From assembly GCA_947500135.1 (NCBI GenBank), contig CANMQX010000001.1:434001-498000 (forward strand): a stretch of 64,000 bases of DNA. Reading direction: 5' to 3'. The notes beneath the pieces were generated by a model. It made no database searches. It was not told where the DNA came from and was given only the letters and a program-made list of their open reading frames with translations. Made by a program: the position numbers and the translations under genes. This document shows, piece after piece, positions 1 through 7,399 of this stretch (positions are counted from its first letter, which is position 1; each line of letters opens with the position of its first letter). This stretch comes from an uncultured Paracoccaceae bacterium (GTDB lineage Bacteria; Pseudomonadota; Alphaproteobacteria; Rhodobacterales; Rhodobacteraceae).

Positions 1-1
1 C

Positions 2-1243
2 AGCGTGGCCAAGCCGTTCCCCTATGGTCCTTTCGTTGGCGCACAGGCGCCCATCATCCAAAAGGCCCAGTTTGCCGAATGCCTCGGGCCAAAAGCACCT
101 GAATGCACGGATGAAAACTTTGGCCCCATCGGCACCGGCCCGTTTGTGGTGACGGATTTCCGCACCAATGACGTGTTCACCGCCGTGGCCAATGAAAACT
201 ACCGCGAAGAAGGCAAGCCTGCCTTTGCGTCTGTGACCTTCAAAGGTGGCGGTGACGCAGCAGCAGCCGGTCGTGCGGTGCATGAAACAGGCGAATTCGA
301 CTACGCCTGGAACCTGCAGCTGGCACCTGATGTGCTGTCGGGCATGGCAGAGGCCGGGCTTGGCGAAAACGTCGTGGCCTTCGGGACATCCGTGGAACGG
401 ATCATGATCAACATGACCGATCCGTCTGCCGAACTGGGCGAAGAGCGCGGCACAGCCAAGCACCCTCACCCGTTCCTGACGGATAAATCCGTGCGGCAAG
501 CACTGTCGATGGCCATCGACCGGGCATTGCTGACCGAAGTTGGCTATGGTGAGTTCGGTAAACTGACCTGCAACGTGCTGCCCGCACCTGCGATCTTCAA
601 CTCTTCGGCCAATGACGGCTGCCTTGTACAGGACATCGAAGGCGCCAAAGGTGTCTTGGATGCGGCAGGCTGGGTTCCCGGTGGTGACGGTGTGCGCGAA
701 AAAGACGGCGTGCGCCTGTCGGTTCTCTACCAGACATCCACCAATGCTGTGCGTCAGGACTACCAAGCCTTGATCAAACAGTGGTGGGAAGAGATCGGGA
801 TCGAAGTGGAGTTGCGCAATATCGATGCGTCTGTCTTCTTTGGCTCCGACCCGGGTTCGCCCGATACGTTCCAGAAGTTCTTTGCCGATATCGAAATGTA
901 CACCAACAACTTCGATGGCACAGACCCTGAATCGTATATGGCCAACTGGGTCTGCGATGATGCACCACGTCCGGAAACACAGTGGCAGGGTAACAACATG
1001 CCGCGCTTCTGTTCAGAAGACTATGACGCCCTGCGCGCCGAAATGGCGTCTACCGGCGACATTGACGAACGTGCGCGTCTGGCCAAAGCGATGAACGACA
1101 TGCTGATGCAGGAATATATCATCCTGCCGCTGACCCACCGTGGTCGGAACTCGGCCCATGCCAAGACACTTGGCGGTGTGGCGTTGAACGTCTGGGATTC
1201 CGAGCTTTGGAATATCGCTGACTGGTATCGCATCGGCGAATAA
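2..1243 (+). CDS. ABC transporter substrate-binding protein, family 5, 3' part
   Basis: This is the C-terminal 413 residues of a periplasmic solute-binding protein of the peptide/nickel family (SBP family 5, DppA/OppA-like). The 5' end lies outside the window and the frame is open to the left edge. Family-typical features are the stretch LTDKSVRQALSMAIDRALL, where a conserved helix precedes the hinge, the later segment around YQALIKQWWEEIGIEVEL, and the C-terminal region ending in NIADWYRIGE. It is followed in the same direction by two permease genes, as expected for a Dpp/Opp-type importer. Cysteine pairs occur in the mature domain. The substrate cannot be told from sequence; a peptide or other oligomer is likely. 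ATPase genes would lie elsewhere, because none follows here. Confidence 0.9.
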   Translation, partial: SVAKPFPYGPFVGAQAPIIQKAQFAECLGPKAPECTDENFGPIGTGPFVVTDFRTNDVFTAVANENYREEGKPAFASVTFKGGGDAAAAGRAVHETGEFDYAWNLQLAPDVLSGMAEAGLGENVVAFGTSVERIMINMTDPSAELGEERGTAKHPHPFLTDKSVRQALSMAIDRALLTEVGYGEFGKLTCNVLPAPAIFNSSANDGCLVQDIEGAKGVLDAAGWVPGGDGVREKDGVRLSVLYQTSTNAVRQDYQALIKQWWEEIGIEVELRNIDASVFFGSDPGSPDTFQKFFADIEMYTNNFDGTDPESYMANWVCDDAPRPETQWQGNNMPRFCSEDYDALRAEMASTGDIDERARLAKAMNDMLMQEYIILPLTHRGRNSAHAKTLGGVALNVWDSELWNIADWYRIGE

Positions 1244-1250
1244 ATCACGA

Positions 1251-1336
1251 CCCCGCCCCGGGCTTTGACCCGGGGCCTCCCCCTCGGGCAGGTTCGCCCA
1301 ACGACAGGTGGAGGTCCCGGATCAAGTCCGGGACGG
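1251..1336. repeat. Paired REP-like palindromes
   Basis: Two GC-rich hairpin units lie head to head between the binding-protein gene and its permease. The right unit contains GTCCCGGA-TCAAG-TCCGGGAC, a perfect 8-bp stem. The left unit is a degenerate inverted copy ending in GGGGCCTCC. The same arrangement recurs at 18021-18093 with better-conserved arms. Inside an operon it could stabilise upstream mRNA or attenuate permease expression. Confidence 0.8.
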
Positions 1337-1376
1337 GTACACTTTCTTTGCAAAAACCATCAACCAAGGCGTCGCT

Positions 1377-2384
1377 ATGCTGACATACACTTTCCGTCGC
1401 GTGCTGATCTCGATCCCGACGCTTTTGTTCATTGCTTTTGTGATCTTCATGCTTCTCGAACTTGCGCCCGGCGACCCGATGGCCAGCATGCCCCTGACGA
1501 TCCCGCCAGAAGTCCGGCAGGAAATGCGGCTGGCGCTGGGGTTGGGTGAACCCTGGTATGTGCGCTTCCCGCTTTGGCTGCGACAATTCTTTATTGTTGA
1601 GCCACAATACTGGATCGACAACGCCTTTGGCACCAATTTTGCCGATGGGGCGCAGCGGATCATAAGCTTTCAATCCCGCAGCCCGGTCTTTGACACCATC
1701 GCCCAGCGGATGCCGCAGACGCTCTGGGTTGTGGGCATGTCCTATGTGGTTGGGGTACTAATCGCCTTGCCCATCGGGATCATCAGCGCCTACCGGCAAT
1801 ATTCGGTCTTCGATCAGGCAGGCACATTCATATCGATGATCGGTTTTTCTGTGCCGCCCTTCTTTTCCGGTGTGCTGCTGATCGTGATATTCTCGGTCCA
1901 ACTAAAATGGCTGCCCTCGATCTATGACACGACCCATGTGGTGACTGACTGGGACAGTTTCATGTTCCAACTACGCCAGATGATCATGCCGGTGATGGTA
2001 CTGGCCTTGCAGACCACAGCACAGGTCAGTCGCTATATGCGGGCCTCCATGCTGGACAATCTGGGGCAGGATTACGTGCGCACCGCGCGGGCAAAGGGGA
2101 TGTCGGAAAGCGTTGTCGTCATGAAGCATGTGGTGCGCAATTCGATGATCCCCGTGGTAACGGTGATCGCCCTTGGCATTCCGTCGATCTTTGGCGGTGC
2201 GATCATCACCGAACAGATTTTTAAGGTAAACGGGCTGGGGCAATTGCTGATCATCGCCTTGCAAGGCTCTGACATCCCCATGGTGATGACCATCACCTTC
2301 CTGCTGGCCGTGCTGATTGTGATGATGAACCTGATTGCCGATATCCTCTACGGCATTCTTGACCCGAGGATCCGCTATGACTGA
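1377..2384 (+). CDS. ABC transporter permease, DppB type
   Basis: Inner-membrane permease of a peptide/nickel ABC importer, 335 residues. The N-terminus TYTFRRVLISIPTLLFIAF is the standard DppB-like first membrane helix preceded by a short basic stretch. The cytoplasmic coupling loop has the EAA-type motif YVRTARAKGMSESVVVMKHV, and the C-terminus ends in ILDPRIRYD, typical of this family. I chose the ATG at 1377, because a start further upstream (1308) would put the REP-like repeat into coding sequence. Its stop overlaps the next permease gene by 8 bp, which indicates translational coupling. It pairs with the DppC-type permease downstream and the binding protein upstream. Confidence 0.93.
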   Translation: MLTYTFRRVLISIPTLLFIAFVIFMLLELAPGDPMASMPLTIPPEVRQEMRLALGLGEPWYVRFPLWLRQFFIVEPQYWIDNAFGTNFADGAQRIISFQSRSPVFDTIAQRMPQTLWVVGMSYVVGVLIALPIGIISAYRQYSVFDQAGTFISMIGFSVPPFFSGVLLIVIFSVQLKWLPSIYDTTHVVTDWDSFMFQLRQMIMPVMVLALQTTAQVSRYMRASMLDNLGQDYVRTARAKGMSESVVVMKHVVRNSMIPVVTVIALGIPSIFGGAIITEQIFKVNGLGQLLIIALQGSDIPMVMTITFLLAVLIVMMNLIADILYGILDPRIRYD

Positions 2385-3369
2385 TAACCTGCCACAGCGT
2401 CCCGCAAAACCGGTTCTGACAGCGGGTGACAGCTCTGCCCCGCTCACGGTTGAGAAAACGCGCAGCCAATGGGCGGATGTGTGGGAGCAGTTCAAGACGC
2501 ACAAAGGTGCCGTCTTTGGTCTGTTCTTTCTGACCTTCATCACGCTCTTTGTGACCATCGGCCCGATCATCTGGGATGTGGACCCTGGTAAGCTCGATAT
2601 CCGGAACAAGGATGTGCGGCCGATCTATATCGGACTGGTCGATGGCAACGCCAAAGTCAGCTGGGGCAACCCGATGGGGACCGATAATCTGGGCCGCGAC
2701 ATCATGGCCAATATCATGCAAGGCGGACGGATATCGCTGGCCGTGGGGTGGACCGCCATGATCCTGACCTTGTTTCTGGGAACGACTATCGGCGTGCTGG
2801 CAGGCTATTTCAAACGGCTGGACGGGATCCTGATGCGGTTCACCGATCTGGTTCTTGCCCTGCCTCTCCTGCCGCTTCTGCTGGTGATGATGCTGCTCTT
2901 CCGGGATCCGCTGCGGGCGGCATTTGGGCCTGAAAACGGCATATTCATTCTGATCGTGGTCGGGATCGGAATCACATCCTGGATGCAAACCGCACGGATC
3001 GTGCGCGGCGATGTGATGGCGCTGAAAGAACGGGAATTTGTGCTGGCGGCACGATCTATCGGGACACCCGCGCGACGGATGATCACGCGGCACCTGCTGC
3101 CCAACGTGTTGTCACCGATCATGGTATCGGCGACGCTGGGGCTGGCCACAGCGATCATCACCGAAAGTGCGCTGTCGTTTCTGGGTCTCGGTTTCCCATC
3201 CGATTTCCCGACATGGGGGAAGATCCTGTTTGACAGTGTAGACCGAATGACATCCTTCCCCGAACGCGTGATCTGGCCGGGGCTGGCGATTTCACTGACG
3301 GTGCTATCGGTCAACTATATCGGCGACGGGCTACGCGACGCATTGGATCCGCGCATTCGCGGCCTGTAA
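2377..3369 (+). CDS. ABC transporter permease, DppC type
   Basis: Second inner-membrane permease of the importer, 330 residues. A cytoplasmic N-terminal extension of about 45 residues leads into the first helix. The sequence NPMGTDNLGRDIMANIMQGG is the family hallmark periplasmic segment. The EAA loop reads REFVLAARSIGTPARRMITRH, and the C-terminus is GDGLRDALDPRIRGL. The start ATG at 2377 overlaps the end of the upstream permease; a longer frame from 2335 would lie wholly inside that gene. No ATPase gene follows. Two palindromes lie immediately downstream, so the transcription unit probably ends here and the ATPases would have to be encoded elsewhere. Confidence 0.93.
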   Translation: MTDNLPQRPAKPVLTAGDSSAPLTVEKTRSQWADVWEQFKTHKGAVFGLFFLTFITLFVTIGPIIWDVDPGKLDIRNKDVRPIYIGLVDGNAKVSWGNPMGTDNLGRDIMANIMQGGRISLAVGWTAMILTLFLGTTIGVLAGYFKRLDGILMRFTDLVLALPLLPLLLVMMLLFRDPLRAAFGPENGIFILIVVGIGITSWMQTARIVRGDVMALKEREFVLAARSIGTPARRMITRHLLPNVLSPIMVSATLGLATAIITESALSFLGLGFPSDFPTWGKILFDSVDRMTSFPERVIWPGLAISLTVLSVNYIGDGLRDALDPRIRGL

Positions 3370-3377
3370 GCGCGGCG

Positions 3378-3400
3378 CCAATTTTTTTCAAAAAAATTGG
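3378..3400. terminator. A/T-rich palindrome, bidirectional terminator candidate
   Basis: Perfect inverted repeat with 11-bp arms (CCAATTTTTTT / AAAAAAATTGG) around a single C. It sits between convergent genes, the DppC-type permease and the DUF3422 gene, so it could end transcription from both sides. Confidence 0.65.
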
Positions 3401-3402
3401 GT

Positions 3403-3423
3403 CAGAGTTTCTACGAAACTCTG
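3403..3423. terminator. Second palindrome between convergent genes
   Basis: CAGAGTTT-CTACG-AAACTCTG, a perfect 8-bp stem ending just before the stop codon of the minus-strand DUF3422 gene. It lacks a clear T-run on either side, so it may act as an mRNA 3' end stabiliser more than as an intrinsic terminator. Confidence 0.5.
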
Positions 3424-3424
3424 G

Positions 3425-4705
3425 TCACTCCATATGTTTTCGGATGCGCTGTACCATCAGCCATACCGCAAACAGCACCAAAGGCGTTGCAATTGCGGCC
3501 ATCACCACCTTGGAGATACCAAAGCTCTGTTCCAGCGGCCCGGTCAGATACAGCACCAGATTGACGGCATAGTAGCTGATCGCCACAACCGACAGCCCTT
3601 CGACTGTGCGCTGCAGACGTAGTTGCAGATCTGCGCGTTTATCCATGCTGGTCAGCAGGTCCTGATTTTGCGCTGATCGTTCCACATCCACCCTTGTCCG
3701 CAACAGATTGCCCGCGCGCAATGCCCGGTCCGACATCGCCCGCAACCGGCCTTGCGTGGATTTCACCGTCCGCATCGCGGGATCAAACCGGCGCATCATG
3801 AACTCACCAAAGGTCTGGCGCCCGCCAAACCGTTCCTCGCGCAGGATCGCGATGCGCTGGTTCACAATCGTTTCATAAGCACCCGTCGCGCCAAAACGAA
3901 ACTCGCTTTGCGCGATCGTATTTTCCAGCTCGGCCGAGATTTCCAGCAACTCTTGCAGGATCACCGCCGGATCGGCCGTATCGCCACACATATCGCTTAG
4001 CAGCTTGCTGAGCGCGGCATCAGCCTTTCCCATCTGCGGGCCCAACGCCCGCGCCCGGCTCAACCCCAGCATCGACATCGCCTTATAAGTCTCGATCTCG
4101 CAAAGGCGCTGGATCACACGTCCAATGCGGCGCTTGCCCACATGCGGACGGGCAAACAGGGCAAAGCGCATATGCCCCGCCGTATCAATCCGAAAATCGC
4201 CGGCGATGACCAGATCATCCTCCAGCACACGACTGATGGCGAGGCTTTCCGGCACCAGCCAGTCCTGCACTTTTTCCGCGATACCATCATCACCTTCAGC
4301 CACCTCCACCCGGATCAGGGCCGATGTCATCCGTGTGCCGGGCGCATTCTCCAACCAGTCTTGTGGAAACACCGCGAATGTGGCGGCGTCAAACGGGCGT
4401 TCGGCCACACCGTCCCCGAAGATGGTGTAAGTCACAAATTCCGTGTGGCTTTCCCATTTCAGTTGGTGCTTGCCGATCTCACCGAAATAATGGGTCGCCT
4501 CGGGCGGCGGATGTTTGGCCCCGAAACGATCCAGCAAATCAATCAGATGCCTGCGATCCGCCTCGCGATCACGGCCAGCGGCATTTTCGGCAGGTTTCAG
4601 CGCCAGAAACGCGGCACGGCTGGGGGCTGACACCGACGGAAACGGCCTGGCATGCAGTTCATTCGCCATCGCATAGCGCAACGGATGGTCGGCAATCGGG
4701 GGCAT
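3425..4705 (-). CDS. DUF3422 family protein
   Basis: 426-residue protein of the DUF3422 family, which is common in alphaproteobacteria and has no assigned biochemical role. The N-terminus carries the family signature HPLRYAMANELHARPFPSV. The middle region is mostly soluble and helical. Two hydrophobic segments near the C-terminus (about residues 370-390 and 397-420) end in a basic tail, so it is probably anchored in the inner membrane with its bulk in the cytoplasm. It stands alone, convergent with the ABC permease gene and divergent from the pseudouridine synthase. Identification at family level is firm; function is unknown. Confidence 0.88.
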   Translation of the reverse strand: MPPIADHPLRYAMANELHARPFPSVSAPSRAAFLALKPAENAAGRDREADRRHLIDLLDRFGAKHPPPEATHYFGEIGKHQLKWESHTEFVTYTIFGDGVAERPFDAATFAVFPQDWLENAPGTRMTSALIRVEVAEGDDGIAEKVQDWLVPESLAISRVLEDDLVIAGDFRIDTAGHMRFALFARPHVGKRRIGRVIQRLCEIETYKAMSMLGLSRARALGPQMGKADAALSKLLSDMCGDTADPAVILQELLEISAELENTIAQSEFRFGATGAYETIVNQRIAILREERFGGRQTFGEFMMRRFDPAMRTVKSTQGRLRAMSDRALRAGNLLRTRVDVERSAQNQDLLTSMDKRADLQLRLQRTVEGLSVVAISYYAVNLVLYLTGPLEQSFGISKVVMAAIATPLVLFAVWLMVQRIRKHME

Positions 4706-4878
4706 GGGTGCGCACCTTTATTCGGTCAGTCTCTTCTCGCAACCTAGCGGGGATTCGCCCGCTGTAAACAAAAAAATCAAATCTTTATAATGTGTTAGCG
4801 GCGTACAACCGTATACCGGGCGGCACGCAGCCTAAAATCCAGGTAGACCCGGTCAGATATCTGAGGCACATCACCCCC

Positions 4879-5445
4879 ATGACCCGGATCATCCTGTTCA
4901 ACAAACCATTTGGGGTGCTGTCGCAATTCACCGACACGCGCAGCCCGACGACACGACCGACCCTGTCAGGTTTTATCGACATGCCCGGGGTCTATCCCGC
5001 AGGGCGGCTTGACCGGGATAGCGAAGGGCTTTTGGTGCTGACCGATGATGGCAAGTTGCAGGCCAAGATCAGCAATCCAAAACACAAGCTAACCAAAACC
5101 TATCTGGTGCAGGTCGAAGGCGACCCGCAGGATGCCGACCTTGCCCCCTTGCGCGCGGGGATCACCTTGAAAGACGGGCCAACACAGCCCGCCAAGGCGC
5201 GGCTGATCGACCCGCCTGATCTGTGGCTACGCGACCCGCCGGTACGGTTCCGCAAATCAGTGCCGGACAGATGGGTCGAAATCACGATCAGTGAAGGGCG
5301 TAACCGGCAGGTGCGGCGAATGACAGCACATATCGGGTTCCCGACCTTGCGGCTGGTTCGCTGGCGGGTGGGATCATGGACGCTGGACGGGATTAGCCCG
5401 GGCGACTGGGTACAGGCATCAGCCGCCGATACTGACCGACGATGA
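4879..5445 (+). CDS. rluE: 23S rRNA pseudouridine synthase, RluE-like
   Basis: 188-residue pseudouridine synthase of the RsuA/RluB/RluE group that lacks an N-terminal S4 domain, as RluE does; in E. coli RluE modifies U2457 of 23S rRNA. The catalytic aspartate is in PAGRLDRDSEGLLVLTDDG (about residues 45-63). The substrate loop motif EGRNRQVRRMTAHIGFPTLR follows near residue 150, and the protein opens with FNKPFGVLSQF. I chose the ATG at 4879; an in-frame ATG at 4792 adds 29 residues without family similarity. The last 27 bp overlap the convergent PAAR gene. Confidence 0.85.
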   Translation: MTRIILFNKPFGVLSQFTDTRSPTTRPTLSGFIDMPGVYPAGRLDRDSEGLLVLTDDGKLQAKISNPKHKLTKTYLVQVEGDPQDADLAPLRAGITLKDGPTQPAKARLIDPPDLWLRDPPVRFRKSVPDRWVEITISEGRNRQVRRMTAHIGFPTLRLVRWRVGSWTLDGISPGDWVQASAADTDRR

Positions 5446-5724
5446 CCCTTTATCAGCAGCGCCACCGCAGGATATCGGATCACCAACACGGCCCGCTGGC
5501 AGCCCATTGATAAAGACGGTGCTGGACCCACCTGCCAGCATCCGCGGATGCGGTGGGGCAGGACATGTCGGGCATGCATGCGGGGCGTAAGCATCGCCCT
5601 GACGGACCACGGGAAGACCATCCACAGACACATCCGGTGATGCGGCAATGCTAGGGGTTGGTGGAAAATGGCACGCATGGCCAGAACCGATATCACCAAG
5701 CCGTGTTACGGGTTTTCCTGCCAT
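5419..5724 (-). CDS. PAAR domain protein (type VI secretion tip)
   Basis: 101-residue PAAR-repeat protein. PAAR proteins form the sharp metal-bound tip on the VgrG spike of type VI secretion systems and can carry effectors. The sequence starts with the typical KPVTRLGDIGSGHACHFPPT and has two more PAAR-like stretches, VVRQGDAYAPHACPTC and PAGRVGDPISCGGAADKGS. Histidines and cysteines suitable for binding the tip metal are present. There is no C-terminal toxin extension, so any effector would bind non-covalently or be encoded separately. It is the last gene of the vgrG transcription unit, 44 bp after the 329-residue unknown protein. Confidence 0.9.
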   Translation of the reverse strand: MAGKPVTRLGDIGSGHACHFPPTPSIAASPDVSVDGLPVVRQGDAYAPHACPTCPAPPHPRMLAGGSSTVFINGLPAGRVGDPISCGGAADKGSSSVSIGG

Positions 5725-5768
5725 ATCCTGTCCTTACATCCTTGCTATCTTATACCAACATGGCCCAA

Positions 5769-6758
5769 TCATTCCCACAGCCACTCGTAATTTCGGGGGC
5801 TGGGCAATGGGATATGGTCCTGTATCTGACGGACCAGATTGCCGCTTGCATCGCGACCCAGATGGGCGGCATTCAACCCCGACCGGCCAACATTGCCTTC
5901 AACCACCTCCGTGGTGCCAAAGGACATGTAGTCATAGACGGCATTGGCGGTTGTTGCGGATCCGAACGTGTCGGTATTGCTCCAATCCACCTCATCAAGC
6001 TGGGTCATACACATGCGAATGGCACGGCCACCGGGCAACTGGGTCAAGGCGGTGCCCGTGCGAATATGCGTGGCAAGGCCAAGCACCGCGCCGCCACTAT
6101 CGATCACAAAACATTCGGCATTGGGAAAGCCATCGCCGGTCATCGTTGCCTGAACATAGGCTTTACCCTCTGCCCGGTCCAACATCAGGAACAGCTGATT
6201 GGACACATCCAAATCCGGCACCACGCCGTTATACGGGATCCAGCCATCCGCGATCCGGCCTGATCCCGTGTCATTGCGTTCCTCATTCGACAGCGGACCA
6301 CCGAAAAAATCATGCCCCACATCGGTATCGGCGCCATAGAAGGCAAAATTCTTACCCGCGTATTTGAGAAAGATATTCGCCGTCTGATCACCGTCTTCCG
6401 TATAGGCTGTGATCGAATAAGTTTCCTCGTGGCGCGGCTTCTTTCGCGGTTGGGAATAATCGTTTTCCATGGGTGGCGCATCTGGAACGATATCACCAGA
6501 CGGGTAAAGCGGGTTTACCGCCATTTCGGCGCCCTCGTTAATTACGGTATGGGCAATGGCGTTGGCGGAAGGATCAGAATCGCAAATCACCTCAACGACG
6601 TTCGCGGTTTGCAGGTTGAACCTTACAATATGATAAATCCGAGCCGTATCAGCCAATGAAAATGAAAACCCACGGTCATCGCCCTCAAATGCAAGCCCAC
6701 CTGCACCAAAATTAGCATCCGGGTGGAACGATCGAGTGCAAATCGTAATGTCGCTCAT
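5769..6758 (-). CDS. Unknown protein in vgrG island, candidate T6SS cargo
   Basis: 329-residue protein that I do not recognise. It has no signal peptide and no membrane helix. The sequence is acidic and rich in Asp, Gly and aromatics, with an N-terminal segment around ARIYHIVRFNLQTANVVEV that looks like beta-strands. The middle region contains GHDFFGGPLSNEERNDTGSG, and several Cys and Trp residues occur in the C-terminal third. The gene lies between a membrane-anchored unknown protein, whose stop it overlaps by 4 bp (ATGA), and the PAAR gene. In VgrG islands this slot usually holds an effector or its adaptor. That role is inferred from position only. Confidence 0.6.
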   Translation of the reverse strand: MSDITICTRSFHPDANFGAGGLAFEGDDRGFSFSLADTARIYHIVRFNLQTANVVEVICDSDPSANAIAHTVINEGAEMAVNPLYPSGDIVPDAPPMENDYSQPRKKPRHEETYSITAYTEDGDQTANIFLKYAGKNFAFYGADTDVGHDFFGGPLSNEERNDTGSGRIADGWIPYNGVVPDLDVSNQLFLMLDRAEGKAYVQATMTGDGFPNAECFVIDSGGAVLGLATHIRTGTALTQLPGGRAIRMCMTQLDEVDWSNTDTFGSATTANAVYDYMSFGTTEVVEGNVGRSGLNAAHLGRDASGNLVRQIQDHIPLPSPRNYEWLWE

Positions 6759-7399
6759 TTATACTCTCCCAATGTGCCCTCAAGAATTTCTGCGTTATTC
6801 GGGGTATAGATGATGCCACCTGCAAACGCCTGGCGCTGAGAAGTCTTATTCATGATCCTGCCGCGTGATGCGGCCACTAAACGGCTGTTGCGTCTGTCCG
6901 CGCGCGAGCCATCTACATAAAACGTCATGGCCGTTTCCCAATCACGCCGTTGATCAGTCTGTTCGTCATACCAAAAACCGCTTCCGACCAAGATTTGTTC
7001 TGTCGCGAGACGAGGCGGATCTTGCGCTTTGATGTCTGGAACAAAATTCACACCAAAGGTTCCATCCTCGGGGTAATAAAGCTCGATCAGTGTCACCGGA
7101 CCATAGGCTAGCGCACCAAATAAACGATCATTCTCATTCAGGGTGGCCCGCTTTTGGTTCTGTGGGTCGTCGTCAGCGATGTTTGGACCGGCCAGCGCGA
7201 TCCAATCTTCCTGAGGGATTTCTATTGCACCAACGACAACGGTTCCTCCCCGGCTCAAAAGCGGCTCGCTGACATAGACGGTAAGGTGACTCTTCAACCT
7301 TGGTTCCTTTCGATCCTGTGACATTGCAACGACGCCCAAACCGAGCAACACCGCAGCAATGGCGATAAGGGCTGTCCTGCGTTTGACCTGTGGATGCAT
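6755..7399 (-). CDS. Membrane-anchored unknown protein in vgrG island, immunity candidate
   Basis: 214-residue protein with an N-terminal basic stretch and one hydrophobic segment (about residues 9-26, TALIAIAAVLLGLGVVAM). It has no lipobox, so it is either secreted to or anchored facing the periplasm. The rest is a soluble domain with predicted beta-strands (LTVYVSEPLLSRGGTVVVGAIEI and VTLIELYYP). I do not recognise the family. Its start codon shares one base with the vgrG stop (TGATG) and its stop overlaps the next gene by 4 bp, so the three are translated as a coupled unit. An exported partner beside a putative cargo gene fits an immunity protein, but a structural or chaperone role is equally possible. 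Confidence 0.55.
   Translation of the reverse strand: MHPQVKRRTALIAIAAVLLGLGVVAMSQDRKEPRLKSHLTVYVSEPLLSRGGTVVVGAIEIPQEDWIALAGPNIADDDPQNQKRATLNENDRLFGALAYGPVTLIELYYPEDGTFGVNFVPDIKAQDPPRLATEQILVGSGFWYDEQTDQRRDWETAMTFYVDGSRADRRNSRLVAASRGRIMNKTSQRQAFAGGIIYTPNNAEILEGTLGEYK

Noticed and set aside
2293..3093. 266-codon minus-strand frame in the ABC permease gene
   Set aside because: His/Gln-rich shadow of a membrane-protein gene; the plus-strand permease is unambiguous.
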